Below are positions 1 to 11,620 of a DNA stretch of 64,000 nt, piece by piece. Position 1 is the first letter of the stretch; the number at the start of each line of letters is the position of its first letter. Below the pieces are notes generated by a model that had not been told where the DNA came from, searched no databases, and was given only the letters and a program-made list of their open reading frames with translations. Source of the DNA: Avena insularis (Eukaryota > Streptophyta > Magnoliopsida > Poales > Poaceae); assembly GCA_023614405.1 (NCBI GenBank), contig CM042693.1, positions 332,675,527 through 332,739,526 of the forward strand. The letters run 5' to 3'. The position numbers were made by a program, and so were the translations under genes.

Positions 1-342
1 AGGGAAGGGCATATATCCCTGTAGGGATATGGGTAGGCTACACTAGCACAAATCAAATTTTTCTACCGCGTAAACCAGGATTACTATTGTCATAGATCAC
101 GGGATTACCACTAGATGTCAGTTGTGGAACTTGATGAAGCGCGTCGAGGAAGTGTATATGTTCTAGTCTCCTCCTTGTCCTCGTCCCACGAGCAGCTCCC
201 CTTGCGCGGCTCGTCCCAGCACTACAGAAGCAGTGCCTCCGAGGTATCCACATGTGCGGGGTGGAAGCGTCAGACGCCGGACTGCTAGGTCCGCGCGTGC
301 AACACAAGCGTGAGGAGTGGCGGCTGGGGAGAATCGTCTAGC
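1..342 (-). mobile_element. Distal part of a copia-type LTR (remnant)
   Basis: Read on the minus strand, this continues the sequence at 9356 to about 9570 once the element at 343-9350 is removed. The joined piece looks like a retrotransposon LTR: a TATA-like tataagag at the 9390 side, a GC-rich transcribed part, and an end in ...ccctaca near position 21. The short open frame here has no family resemblance. The copia integrase remnant at 9571-10135 is on the same strand, so both may belong to one element, but reverse transcriptase is missing between them. LTR identity is inferred from overall structure only. Confidence 0.45.
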
Positions 343-2430
343 TATAACACCCCAATTTTAGTTAATCTATACTAGGATTTTTTTTGTGCATCATAAGCAT
401 CATCTCTTATTAATACATGCAAAGAAAAAATGCAAAACTCTAAAATCCTAGTTTTCCCTCTCTTGAAAATCCATTCAAAATGGTTTGAATTTGAAAAGTA
501 CAAAAATAGTTGGAGCCCAAAAGGAATAAAAGGGCCCCACAAAGTTTTATATATTTTATCAAGCTTCTGGTATTTTTGAAATGGCTCAAAACAGTTTTGA
601 AATTCAAAATACAAATGAGAAAACAGATTTAGGAAAAAAAGAAAAAGAGTTTTACGGAAAAAATGGAGCCAGAGTTTCACAGGCCGCAGCCCAGCTGGCC
701 CAAATTCCCTCTTCTCCCTCCCAACCGCCCACCGGCGCAGCCACCCTTGACACCGCCCGTGCCCAGGAAGCCCACTCGGCCGTACCTTTGACCCTCTTGT
801 CGTCTTCGTCACAACGACGGGAGCAGCTATGTGTCTGCCATTGTCGATCGCGCCGGTAATTCGACGCACGCGCCGCGCCGGTCGCCTATAAACTCGCCTC
901 CGCCACCGCAGGATGAACCCTAGCACGCCACTCTCCCTTCCCTTCCTCTCTGGATCTCATGCGTGCAAACCCTAGCCAGACCTCGCCGGCGTCCTGCCAT
1001 CTCTGGCCTCCCCGTGCTCTGCCGATGTCTCCTTGAGCTCTGTCGTGGTGCCAGCTCCCTCCTCGCCAACGGAATCGAAGTTGAGTGCCCCCAATCGTAG
1101 CCCTCGAGCCGTTCTTCTTTGCCACCGACGCCGTTCGCCGTCGCCATTACTATCGCGCCCGAGCTCCTACGTCCTCCTCGAGGTCACTCACGCGTCAAGG
1201 GTGAGCCGTTGGTCCATGTGGACCCCTTCTTTCCCCTCCTCTTGCTCTGTATCTCACTGTTGCCATGCACCACCGTCGACCGCCGCAGGAGCTCGCTGTT
1301 GGAGGTGCTCCTGTGACCCAAAATCAGCGGCGTCGCCCCTATCATGTTCGCGTCGCTCCGCTGTTTCGAACGCAAGCAGCCGCGTGCCCCTGCTCGCCCT
1401 CTAGCATCGCCGCCGGTGACCACCTGACGGTGGCCGTCGTGTGACGTCACGTCGACGCGGCCCTGACGTGGGTCGTGGACCCGCTAGCTGCCAGCGAGGC
1501 CCTGACGTGGCCCTGTTCCCACCAGTCATCCTCTGGGACTAGGCTCTGCCCCAGTAACAAATGACCTCCACCCCCGTGCGACGTCAGCCTCTGTTAGTGT
1601 GACGCAGTAATTCAATTAAAAAGCTTTAATAATTCCAGATAATGTTATAAAACTTGTAAATTCAATATCTAATTAATTATAAGTCAGAAAAATACAATTA
1701 ATATATCAAAATGCTCATAAAACTGAAACCTATCTATCTAAGCTATCATCATGCAGTGATCAACAACTAAAATGACAAGTTTAATTAGAGAGAAAAAATC
1801 AACCCCTTTCATGTGTTTCCGGAGTTTCCCCAGTTATGCTTTTCACCCCTCGGAACCCCGTTTAAATTGTCGAGCATGTTTTAGGGTTACATTTCGATAC
1901 AATTTAACTTGTCATATCATCATACTTGCTTGAGCATTGCATTGATGCCATGCGTTGATTATTTCCCCCTTTCTTTCTGGTGTTTGGTTCTTCGGTAGAA
2001 TACAATATCGAGATAGAGATCGAAGCCTGAGGTAAACACCATCGAAGATCGATGATCGAAGAACAATACTTGACCAACTGTAATCAAGTCAAGTACAAGG
2101 CTTTCAAAGATCTATTTATCTGCTATCGACAGGCAAAGGCAAGCATAGCCCCACCATGGTAAAATCCTATGATTTCGAAAGAATTTCAATTCTTGCCATG
2201 ATGCATACCATTCTACTGTGGTCTTTTATCGATAGATAGAGTATCCTATCTATTGCATTACTCCCTTTGAGCTTATATTACCTGATCCACTTCTCCTAGC
2301 ATAACTAGGTTTGGCTTGTGTGCACTGCTAGAGCTTATAGTTATGTCCCGCTTAGCCATGCATAGCTGTTGAGTCTGGTCCATCCAGATGATGTATCAGA
2401 TGCAGATAATCTAGTATGATAGGAGAACGT

Positions 2431-3854
2431 TGTCGTGGTGGTATCACGGCATATGCCATGGGTAGGCTAAAGTTGGGGCCGATGGACGTGGAGAAATCCG
2501 GGGAGGGATGATGCAGTGAAGACCGCACTCGTATGAACAAAGAGAAATACAATGTATATTGGATTGAAGCTCTCAAGTGGAGATAACACCTCATTCTCTA
2601 CATCTAATCTCTTATAATCTGGCCATACTTGTGGCTACAATCATGCTCCTTGAGCTGTATCTCCTATGCCTCTATCTAGATCTCTCTATGAGAGTGGAGG
2701 AGGAAGAAGAAGGAGAGCTCCTATTGAGCTGAGAGGGGAGGAGCCCTTTGGGGCCTCTCTTAGAACGATCCCCCTGGTGCTCCTTATAAAGGGGAGCCCA
2801 GGGGACAAGTCTTGTGCTACACGCTTAGCATCTAGACGGCATATTCTGGGCATCTTCCAGAGATGCTGAGCATATGCCTTGGCATCTTTGGAGATGCCAG
2901 GCATATTCCCTAGCATCTTGTTAGATGCCCTGGGCATATTCCATATGTCATGTGCCAGTCTGAGCTGGTGGGATCCCAAGACTGGCACAATGCTTGTTGG
3001 TCTTGTCCTGGATAAATGGCGTGTAGCTGTGAAGGTTAGGAACACATCTGGAGACAAATAAGAGGGCGTACGGGGTGAAATAACTCGTCCCAGACGCCCC
3101 CGACGAAGCAGTGATTCGGCCTGCTTCCTAGTTGATTCGGCCTGGTCCTGATTTGCAGAAGATAAGGGCCTAGCCGGACTGCTGGGTGGCCCAGCCGGGT
3201 TAGTGGTTATTCGGCCTGGTGGGTGGTCCGGCTCAGGCTAAGTGTGGCCCAGACGGCTCGCTGGTTCGGTGGAGGCTGATCCCGCGGTGGGCCGAGATGA
3301 CTGAGGCCGGCCCGTCCGGGAGAGGCGGTTGGGTCGGTACGCTTGCTGGCGGTGTAGTCTCCCCGCGGTGGGCCGAATCTGGCCCACCCGGGGGACGCGG
3401 ACGTTGTGGCGCGGTGCAGCGCTTGACGCGGACCTGGCGACGTCGGGGTCGACTCGGCGCGAGGCGGGACCTGGCGATGCTGGCGGGATGGAGGGCAGAC
3501 TCGGCAGGAACGGCGACAGCGAGATGGGCCGGATCTGAGTTGATTCGGCCCAGCCGGCTGACTCGGCAGGAATGGAGGCAGCGAGGTGGGCCGGATCCGA
3601 GTTGATTCGGCCCAGCCGGCCGAGTGAAGGTTCGGCCCGTAAGCTGTATTCTGGCCTAACAGAAATATTTGAACTAGGCCAGATTAAGTGTAATTCGGCC
3701 CATATTCCTTTTCTCTCTTATATTTCTTTCTTAACTTCTCATATCTTTTGATATATATATTTATAGGTCTTAATTCTTCTATTGAAATGTTGATTAATCT
3801 CTAGAGACGTCTTTATACCTCAACTCTGGGGTACCTGGGGTTATATCCCCGACA
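2431..3854 (-). repeat. LTR (3' LTR on the minus strand)
   Basis: Plus-strand ends are tgtcgtggtgg at 2431 and ttatatccccgaca ending at 3854; on the minus strand it begins TGTCGGGG and ends CACGACA. A TATA-like motif lies near 2784. At 1424 bp it is 34 bp longer than its partner, because of a reshuffled GC-rich stretch at about 3405-3530. Confidence 0.9.
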
Positions 3855-3872
3855 TTAGTCCCCGAGGCCATG
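3855..3872 (-). promoter_or_regulatory. Polypurine-tract-like plus-strand primer site
   Basis: On the minus strand the bases just before the 3' LTR read GCCTCGGGGACTAA, a purine-rich tract of the kind that primes second-strand synthesis. It resembles the CGGGGGCTAC tracts of the elements at 10136-11620 and 11873-25024. Confidence 0.6.
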
Positions 3873-4019
3873 TGGGATTCGTAGAATCGCTCATGGGCTT
3901 TATATCTAAATATCCCCAGAGTTGTTTTCTGACATCCAACTTCTTTGTCATATATTTCTTGGTCGCATAATCCTTTTGGGTAAGTTTGTGACTTCGGCCT
4001 TCTTGGGCTCTGCTCATAA

Positions 4020-4610
4020 CCTTTCTGGGAAAGTTTTTTGACTTCTGGCCTTCTTGGGCACTGGTCATAACCCCTTTGGGTAAGTTTCCGGACTTCTAGC
4101 CTTCATGGCCACTGGTCATAACCCCTTTGGGTAAGTTTCTGGACTTCTGTCCTTCATGGGCACTGGTCATAACCCCTTTGGGTAAGTTTCTGGACTTCTG
4201 GCCTTCATGGGCACTAGTCATAACCCCTTTGGGTAAGTTTCTGGACTTCTGGCCTTCATGGGCACTGGTCATAACCCCTTTGGGTAAGTTTCTGGACTTC
4301 TGGCCTTCATGGGCACTGGTCATAACCCCTTTGGATAAGTTTCTGGACTTCTGGCCTTCATGGGCACTGGTCATAACCCCTTTGGGTAAGTTTCTGGACT
4401 TGGCCTTCATGGGCACTGGTCATAACCCCTTTGGGTAAGTTTCTGGACTTCTGGCCTTCATGGGCACTGGTCATAACCCCTTTGGGTAAGTTTCTGGACT
4501 TCTGGCCTTCATGGGCACTGGTCATAACCCCTTTGGGTAAGTTTCTGGACTTCTGGCCTTCATGGGCACTAGTCATAACCCCTTTGGGTAAGTTATGAGT
4601 TCTGGCCTTC
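4020..4610. repeat. Tandem array, 51-bp unit, about 11 copies
   Basis: The motif cccctttgggtaagttt recurs at 4071, 4122, 4173, 4224, 4275, 4326, 4377, 4426, 4477, 4528 and 4579. The spacing is 51 bp except for one 49-bp unit that has lost 2 bp. Because 51 is divisible by three and the unit lacks stops in several frames, open frames of over 100 codons appear on both strands; these are repeat artefacts unless shown otherwise. Confidence 0.95.
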
Positions 4611-4780
4611 TCGGGCATTGCTCTTTTAACCTCGTCGGGTAAGTTATGAGTTCTGGCCTTCTTGGGCACTGCTCTTTTAACCCCATTGGGCAAGTTATGA
4701 GTTCTGGCCTTGTTGGGCACTGCTCTTTTAACCCCATTGGGTAAGTTATGATCCGAGTCATCTGTTTCCAAATCTGAGTT
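4590..4780. repeat. Tandem array, about 48-bp unit, about 4 copies
   Basis: It continues directly from the 51-bp array with a related but distinct unit built on gggtaagttatgagttctgg and ...ggcactgctcttttaacc. The change from 51 to 48 bp keeps a multiple of three. Confidence 0.8.
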
Positions 4781-4799
4781 ATTTTACTCAAAATTGACT

Positions 4800-5450
4800 T
4801 AGGTCTTGAGTCTGAGTGCTCTGACTCAAATCCGAGGTATACGACTTAAATCCGAGTTATCTCATTCCAAATCCGAGTTACTTTACTCAATTTTGACTTA
4901 CTTCCCAAACCTGACTCAAATCCGAGTTAACTCATCCCAAATCCGAGTTACTTTACTCAATTTTGACTTACATCCCAAATTTGAGTCATCTGACTCAAAT
5001 CCGAGTTAACTCATCCCAAATCCGAGTTACTTTACTCAATTTTGACTTACATCCCCAATCTGAGTCATCTCACTCAAATCCGAGTTAACTCATCCCAAAT
5101 CCGAGTTACTTTACTCAATTTTGACTTACTTCCCAAATCTGAGTCATCTGACTCAAATCCGAGTTAACTCATCCCAAATCCGAGTTACTTTACTCAATTT
5201 TGACTTACATCCCAAATCTGAGTCACCTGACCCAAATCCGAGTTAACTCATCCCAAATACGAGTACTTTACTCAATTTTTACTTACATCCCAAATCCAAG
5301 TCATCTGACTCAAATCCGAGTTAACTCATCCCAAATCCGAGTTACTTTACTCAAAATTAACTTATATATCTTAAGTCTGAGTCATCTGGCTCAAATCCGA
5401 GTTATACTACTCAAATCCGAGTTAACTTATCCCAAATCCGAATCACCTGT
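4800..5450. repeat. Tandem array, about 79-bp unit, about 7 copies
   Basis: Each unit contains aaatccgagttactttact, a following ttttgactta and a tctgagtcatctgactc block. The ttttgactta motif lies at 4891, 4961, 5040, 5119 and 5198, giving spacing of 79 bp after one 70-bp unit. The array decays rightward into diverged copies rich in gactcaaat and ccgagttat through about 6250. Confidence 0.9.
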
Positions 5451-6654
5451 TTGCCACGATATAACTTGATTTGGCGTGATGATGGTAATTTGCCTTTGAT
5501 ATGGATCCGAGATATAGATCCGAGATTAAGCTTTGGGATATGATAATAGGGCTAACCGCTGAGAGATCTGATTCGGGATGTAGATATGAGATATAGATTC
5601 GAGATATGATAAGATGGCCAATAGTCATCCGAGATATGGGATAACCTGGCAAGATAGTGAAATAACAATCCGAGTCATAACATAACCTGGCAATCTGGCG
5701 AACTGAATAAAGCTTCGGCCTGAATCAGAGATATGATTAGTACGCCGAGTCTGAATACCAATCCGAGTTATAATATACCCTGGCAAGCTGAATCAAATGT
5801 TAGTCCGAATCAGAGACAATCTACTTAGTTGAGTTAAAGGTTAATTCGAAGCATAAACAAATTGACTCAAATTATATCCGAATCATCAATAAGCTGGCCG
5901 GTAAGATGAGTTAAAGGACAATCCAAAGCATAAATAAACTGACTCAAATTATATCCGACTCATAAGTAAGCTGACTCAAATTCTATCTGGATCATAAATA
6001 AGTTGATTCAAATTCTGTCCGAGTTATAAATAAGCTGGCTGGGGAGCCGAGTTAAAGGACAATCCAAAACATAAACTAACTGACTCAAAATCTATTTGAA
6101 TCACAAATAAGATGATTCAACTTATGGCCGAGTTATAAATAAGTTGGCTGGTGAGCTGAGTTAATGGATAATCCAAAACATAAACTAACTGACTCAAAAT
6201 CTATCTGAATCACAAATAAGCTGATTCAACTTATGGCCGAGTTATAAATAAGCTGGCTGATGTACAGATCTAAATCAATATGATGTTCTCTTAATCCAAA
6301 GGTGACTCTAAGGATAAGTCGGCTAGTCCCCGGGTTAAGTTCTTTTCTCCCCGGGGTGAAGGATTGAGTTTAGGTGACTGAGTTATCTGGCACTTACAGT
6401 ATACTTGGGGAAGTGTTTGAGTGAGTCTTGCTAAGTCATACGTGCCTTGCTGAGTTATTTGGTACTTACAGTAGGCTTGGAGTAGTGCTTGAGTCCTTCT
6501 TGCTGAGTCTTACCTGTTTTGTTGAGTCAGACTTGGAGACCCTTTGCGCTTACCTCTTTGTTCTCTGTTCGCTTGGTGAAGCTGAATGATCCCTATGAGG
6601 AAGTTGATGAAGATGTTCCCGTCCGGATGGAAACCCAACCAACGCCACTAGAAG
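5451..6654. other. Interior of the non-autonomous element, diverged repeats, no coding frame
   Basis: Degenerate repeats with words such as ctgactcaaat, aataagctggctg and gacaatccaaa recur with irregular spacing up to about 6250. The rest is unique sequence leading to the primer-binding site. I see no gag or pol motif on either strand. Confidence 0.7.
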
Positions 6655-6672
6655 GCCCCACGGTGGGCGCCA
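6655..6672 (-). promoter_or_regulatory. Primer-binding site
   Basis: On the minus strand the 18 bases TGGCGCCCACCGTGGGGC begin 2 bases inside the 5' LTR (6675-8064). The TGGCGCC start is that of tRNA-Asp-type primer sites; the remainder is not a perfect match to the usual tRNA-Asp complement, so the tRNA is not certain. The Tat element at 11873-25024 has the same site in damaged form. Confidence 0.8.
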
Positions 6673-6674
6673 AA

Positions 6675-8064
6675 TGTCGTGGTGGTATCACGGCATATGC
6701 CATGGGTAGGCTAAAGTTGGGGCCGATGGACGTGGAGGAATCCGGGGAGGGATGATGCAGTGAAGACCGCACTTGTATGAACAAAGAGAAATACAATGTA
6801 TATTGGATTGAAGCTCTCAAGTGGAGATAACACCTCATTCTCTACATCTAATCTCTTATAATCTGGCCATACTTGTGGCTATAATCATGCTCCTTGAGCT
6901 GTATCTCCTATGCTTCTATCTAGATCTCTCTACGAGAGTGGAGGAGGAAGAAGAAGGAGAGCTCCTATTGAGCTGAGAGGGGAGGAGCCCTTCGGGGCCT
7001 CTCTTAGAACGATCCCCCTGGTGCTCCTTATAAAGGGGAGCCCAGGGGACAAGTCTTGTGCTACACGCTTAGCATCTAGACGGCATATTCTGGGCATCTT
7101 CCAGAGATGCTGAGCATATGCCTTGGCATCTTTGGAGATGCCAGGCATATTCCCTAGCATCTTGTTAGATGCCCTGGGCATATTCCATACGTCATGTGCC
7201 AGTCTAAGCTGGTGGGCTCCCAAGACTGGCACAATGCTTGTTGGTCTTGTCCTGGATAAATGGCGTGTAGCTGTGAAGGTTTGGAACACATCTGGAGACA
7301 AATAAGAGGGCGTACGGGGTGAAATAACTCGGCCCAGACGCCCCCGACGAAGCGGTGATTCGGCCTGCTTCCTAGTTGATTCGGCCTGGTCCTGATTTGC
7401 AGAAGATAAGGGCCCAGCCGGACTGCTGGGTGGCCCAGCCGGGTTAGTGGTTATTCGGCCTGGTGGGTGGTCCGGCTCGGGCTGAGTGTGGCCCAGACGG
7501 CTCGCTGGTTTGGTGGAGGCTGATCCCGCGGTGGGCCGAGATGACTGAGGCCGGCCCGTCCGGGAGAGGCGGTTGGGTCGGTACGCTTGCTGGTGGTGTA
7601 GTCTCCCCGCGTTGGGCCAAATCTGGCCCACCCGAGGGACGCGGACGTTAATGGCGGTCTGGCCTTGGCGTCGGCGGGACCTGGCGATCTTTGGCGGGAT
7701 GGAGGCGGACTTCGGCGAGCGGAGGCGTGAGATGGGCCGGATCTAAGTTGATTCGGCCCAGCCGGCTGACTCGGCAGGAATGGAGGCAGCGAGGTGGGCC
7801 GGATCTGAGTTGATTCGGCCCAGCCGGCCGAGTGAAGGTTCGGCCCGTAAGCTGTATTCTGGCCTAACAGAAATATTTGAACTAGGCCAGATTAAGTGTA
7901 ATTCGGCCCATATTCCTTTTCTCTCTTATATTTCTTTCTTAACTTCTCATATCTTTTGATATATATATATTTATAGGTCTTCATTCTTCTATTGAAATGT
8001 TGATTACTCTCTAGAGACGTCTTTATACCTCAACTCTGGGGTACCTGGGGTTATATCCCCGACA
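6675..8064 (-). repeat. LTR (5' LTR on the minus strand)
   Basis: Same ends as the LTR at 2431, 1390 bp. Open frames within it (for example about 233 codons at 6930-7631, minus strand) are not preserved in the partner LTR and are not considered genes. Confidence 0.9.
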
Positions 8065-9355
8065 AACGTGATGAGATGAGATCAGTGATATGAGTTTAAA
8101 CATGCTAAGGCTTGTATGGGAGGCCACGGTGGGATGTGGTTTTTCTAGTCCCATGCTCTCCACCACTAGGACCCGAGTTCTTGCCTGTTGAACCAAGACG
8201 ACCGTACAACCACACGGGGTAAATGGGGACCCCCTGATTGACTAACTTGCCTAGTAGATTCCATGAGTCACATAGTTCGGCGTTCCATTCGACATATGCA
8301 TAGAAAACCTTTTGAAAGATTTGCCGGGTGCAGGTGCATTCATAACAGGTAGGTAAGCGTGGCCGAGGTTGCTTGGGGTAGATAGCACCCCTGGTAAACC
8401 AACATCGCCTCACATATTTAAGTACCGGCTTCGGGATTTGACCCGTTACGGCGGAACCATACTTATTGCGTGACTCATGGTCTCGGCGAAAGCAAGGTAA
8501 AGGTCGTGGCCAACCACCCTCTGCCGGCCTTCCAAGGAAGAGGGCTTACACGTTGGCATTAAGAGTCGGTTGGTACGTGTGGGTAAAGTTGTACACCCCT
8601 GCAGGGTAATAATCTTTCGGAAAGTCGTGTCCACGATTATGGACGACTTGGGAACGGACGTGATGATCATAGACAACTTTAACCTAATTGTAAAACTTGG
8701 CAGATCAACTTGTGCTTAAGGATGCTTCCTCATGGGTACGAGGGGGTGATACTAGATAGGGTTCAGATGATGATGATTTGGTGGATATCAAGACGATGAT
8801 CAATATTTCGGAGATGTCGCTCTCTTATCCCCCTTTTAAAATACTCTGTTTAGACAAGCTTCTTCTCTCTCTCTCTTGTTTTATAAAAAAAGATGGCTTT
8901 ATGCAAAACAACTCCACCAGCCATAAGTCTTGCGGAGTACACCCTGTACTCACCCTTGCTTTGTTGATACTTTTGGCAAAGTAAGTGTTCACCTGAAGAC
9001 GAGTTCCATACTACATCGACATCTACAATTAGCTTGGGGTTCCCGGCCGGCATCCTGGAATCTATGGGCTGGGACGTCATCGTTATGCTTTAGGCCTCTT
9101 AGGCCATTTGTTAAGTTTGCTATACTTAATAGCATAATTTGCCTTCCGTTGTTTGATGTTTGTGGTCAGTGACCTCTGCTTGTAATAATTTGGTTCTTTG
9201 CTCAGTTATGAGCTTGCTGTAATAAATTTTGTGTTGTAGAGGGTCACTACCGTGTTACCGATTCTTCACTGGATATTCTCGAGTTCAAGGTTAAGCTTAT
9301 GTCAGACGGAGGTCTGGGATTTGTTTAGCCCTGATCTCGGGGGTGTCGCACTAAC

Positions 9356-9570
9356 CCTGGTCAGCTCGCCCCACCCTCTCTTATATAGGCGTCCCTAGTG
9401 GGCTTCTACATTAGCAGCCCAGTAGCCTAAGCTTGGTCTAATTCGGATCCAATCGTCATTAGGCCTCTAGCCCCTTAAGTGTGTGACCCTATAGGTTCAT
9501 ATACGTATAGACCTGACACAAATACACTTATTCTGTCAATAGACATGACATGAATACACATATTACTATT
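9356..9570 (-). mobile_element. Proximal part of the copia-type LTR remnant
   Basis: Companion of 1-342, separated from it by the solo-LTR-like insertion. On the minus strand it contains a TATA-like tatataagag near 9390. The exact start is not determined: an internal near-duplication (gtgtattcatgtc / gtgtatttgtgtc, about 9515-9555) blurs the edge. Confidence 0.4.
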
Positions 9571-10135
9571 GTCATATTTCAAGTCGCACCGATCTTCCAC
9601 TCGTTCCTTTTGTGAGAAACTCTTTCTCTAGGAAAACACCGCTACGAGCGACAAACACTTTGCCCTCTTCTCGGATGTAGAAGTAATACCCCAAGGTTTT
9701 CCTCGGATATCCCACGAAAATGCACTTATCCGATTTGGGTGTTAGCTTGTCCGACTGAAGTCGCTTGACAAATGCATCACAACCCCTAATCTTTAGAAAA
9801 GACAAACAGGGATACTTTCCAGTCCACATCTCATATGGTGTCTTAACTACGGATTTAGATGGTACCCTATTAAGTGTGAAAGATTCCGTTTCTAGAGCGT
9901 AACCCCAAAATTATAATGGTAAATCCGACTGGCTCATCATCGATCGAACCATGTCCAACAAAGTTCGATTGCGCCGTTCAGAGACCCCGTTTCTTTGAGG
10001 CGTTCTGGGCGGCATGAGTGGTGGAACAATTCCTCAACTCTTAAGATGATTGCTAAATTCATGACTCAAATATTCACCTCCACGATCAGATTGCAAGGCC
10101 TTTATTGTCTTGCCACGTTGATTCTCTACCACGTC
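9571..10135 (-). pseudogene. Copia-type integrase remnant
   Basis: The minus-strand translation shows the C-terminal half of a copia integrase of the BARE/Angela kind: a QSDRGGEY motif (the D of the second catalytic position), TPQRNGVSERRN (catalytic E region), an FWGYALE block, and the post-core words KSDKCIFVGY and VFLEKEF. The frame is broken by at least two stops, one just after SDLPL and one before GIVPP. The N-terminal integrase, protease and gag are missing beyond about 10135, and no reverse transcriptase follows. It is a truncated, inactive fragment. Confidence 0.85.
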
Positions 10136-11137
10136 GCGCATGACTAGTCAACTCCAAGTCAGGAACTGGGTCCCACGTTCATCCTGTCACGTCACCTCTA
10201 GCGCCACGGACGGTTGAAGTCACCGGTCGTCGGCAATGACGTCATCAAATAGCAAGCTCGCAAAGGCTGGAAATCTTTGGATAAAAAATCAAGTACTTAT
10301 TCGAATCTATGATTCGAACAACTAATCAGGGGCTACTCCTATTAGGAGCGCTGGCCGCGCACCTGAGAAACGATAGAAGACCAACAACTCTTGACTATCT
10401 TCGAGTCCTACGTCGAGTCTACGACTCCAATCAAGACTCGAGGGCTACTCCCATAGGTAGGATTGATCAAGCATCCGAAAAAATTGTGTCCTATGGACCT
10501 TAAGATAAAAACAACTGAGCTAAAGTCTCTGCTCGAGTCTACGACTTGAACAGACACTTGGGGGCTACTCCCATAGGGAGCGCTGGTCGCGCACCCTATG
10601 ATTTCTTCGACTACGATCCTTCGGATCAAAATGCAAAAATCTTTCTGGCAACTTTTCCCAAACAAATGCTAAGTGAAAAACATTTTCCTTGGCCACCCTA
10701 AACACCTCCGCGGTGATAACATTTCGGATGTTGTGTTGCACACAAAGATAAGACCTACATATATCATCTGATGGCCTGTTAACGCACCGGACTGCGCTCT
10801 TCCAGTAAAATACCGTGTCAACAGGCACGATGAAAAATCCTGAAGGACGCGTTGGGTACATCACTCGAAAATTACTGGGATTCGATTCCTGGAAGACCTT
10901 AGCAGACTGAGTCGAATTGCACCATCATTTGTTCCAGATTCGAGTCCGGGACTCGAGTCTGATGAAGATCGTGTTGTTTTGTCCTATGACAGTTAACTAA
11001 CCCTGATCCGTCAGGAGAGTCAGGTACACGCATCAACAATCCCTACGAACTAAAATCATTCTTTCTCTTACGAACAGGACCAACTACACCCGAAAAATTA
11101 AAGAGTCCTCAGCCGAATCTACGATTCGACTGAACAC
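10136..11137 (+). mobile_element. Internal 3' region of a gypsy element, noncoding
   Basis: This leads into a polypurine tract and LTR on the plus strand, so it is the 3' untranslated interior of a gypsy element truncated on its left. It carries three spaced copies of an ggggctactcc-type motif (about 10331, 10439 and 10559), each preceded by tctacgattcga-like or tctacgactc-like sequence, reiterating the end of the true tract at 11138. No coding frame is convincing. Confidence 0.6.
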
Positions 11138-11150
11138 TCGGGGGCTACTG
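11138..11150 (+). promoter_or_regulatory. Polypurine tract
   Basis: The sequence actcgggggctac immediately precedes tgacatgg, the start of an LTR. It matches the tract type beside the 3' LTR of the Tat element (12401, minus strand). Confidence 0.7.
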
Positions 11151-11620
11151 ACATGGTTATACCCTACAGGTACGCGATATTAGTATACCTGGTCCAGCCC
11201 AAAGAAGGCCCACGAGAACATACGGGGCCTGCGGAGACTTTCGGGTGGCCCAATCCCATGATGCCTTCGGATCCTTGGAGAGCAAGACTAGAGAAGATAA
11301 AATTTTAAAGGGGTAAACCCTAATCTGTAACCGACTCGACCTATGCCCAGGAAATACCTATCTATATAAAGGCTATGAGGGCACAGCGAGGAGGTCCTTC
11401 AACTCACCTCATACACACCTCATGCCAGATTGCATCTACGCCACCCCTGTAACTTTTGGTTCCGCCGTAATCAAGAACAGACAGGAAGGAGTAGGGTTTT
11501 CCCTCCGGGGTCCTGAACCTGGGTAAACCTCGTGTCCCCGTGTTGCTTGTCTATTAACTGTTCCACGATCTCTAGCATCCCCATCTTCTCCAAAACCCAA
11601 GTCCATAACAATGGACATTG
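11151..11620 (+). repeat. 3' LTR of a gypsy element, right end truncated or unresolved
   Basis: It starts TGACATGG after the polypurine tract. A TATA-like ctatataaagg lies near 11361, followed by a GC-richer transcribed part. I cannot find a matching CA terminus before the sequence changes character around 11620, so the right edge is approximate and there is no target duplication to confirm it. Confidence 0.55.

Larger units (their letters stand above)
2431..8064 (-). mobile_element. Non-autonomous gypsy-type LTR retrotransposon (5.6 kb)
   Basis: Complete element: near-identical LTRs at 2431-3854 and 6675-8064, flanked by a perfect 5-bp duplication AACGT (2426-2430 and 8065-8069). The primer-binding site lies beside the inner edge of the right LTR, so the element reads on the minus strand. 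The 2.8-kb interior contains no gag, protease, reverse transcriptase or integrase, only tandem arrays and diverged repeats, so it must depend on another element's proteins. By eye the LTRs differ by roughly 1-2% substitutions plus one rearranged stretch (about 3405-3530 against 7650-7735), which makes it one of the younger insertions here. Confidence 0.92.
343..9350. mobile_element. Long solo-LTR-like element (about 3.4 kb without its insertion)
   Basis: The outer ends are tataacacccc at 343 and ggggtgtcgca ending at 9350, short inverted ends of the TG..CA LTR type with the first G mutated. The flanks are CTAGC (338-342) and CTAAC (9351-9355), a 5-bp target duplication with one mismatch. A younger element occupies 2431-8064. 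The remaining sequence (343-2430 and 8070-9350) has no long open frame and no second copy in the window, so a solo LTR of a large-LTR family fits best. The 361-1560 part is GC-rich and promoter/leader-like; 1600-2430 and 8070-9350 are AT-richer. Strand is undetermined. Confidence 0.5.

Noticed and set aside
4096..4771. Open frames over 100 codons on both strands with 17-residue repeats
   Set aside because: They arise from the 51-bp array, which is a multiple of three and lacks stops; there is no leader or relative suggesting a protein.
4020..5450. Regular repeats that could suggest a CRISPR array
   Set aside because: The units are contiguous tandem repeats without unique spacers, in a plant retrotransposon.
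6930..7631. 233-codon minus-strand frame in an LTR
   Set aside because: The partner LTR has only about half of it open, and it lies across LTR control sequence; not a conserved coding region.
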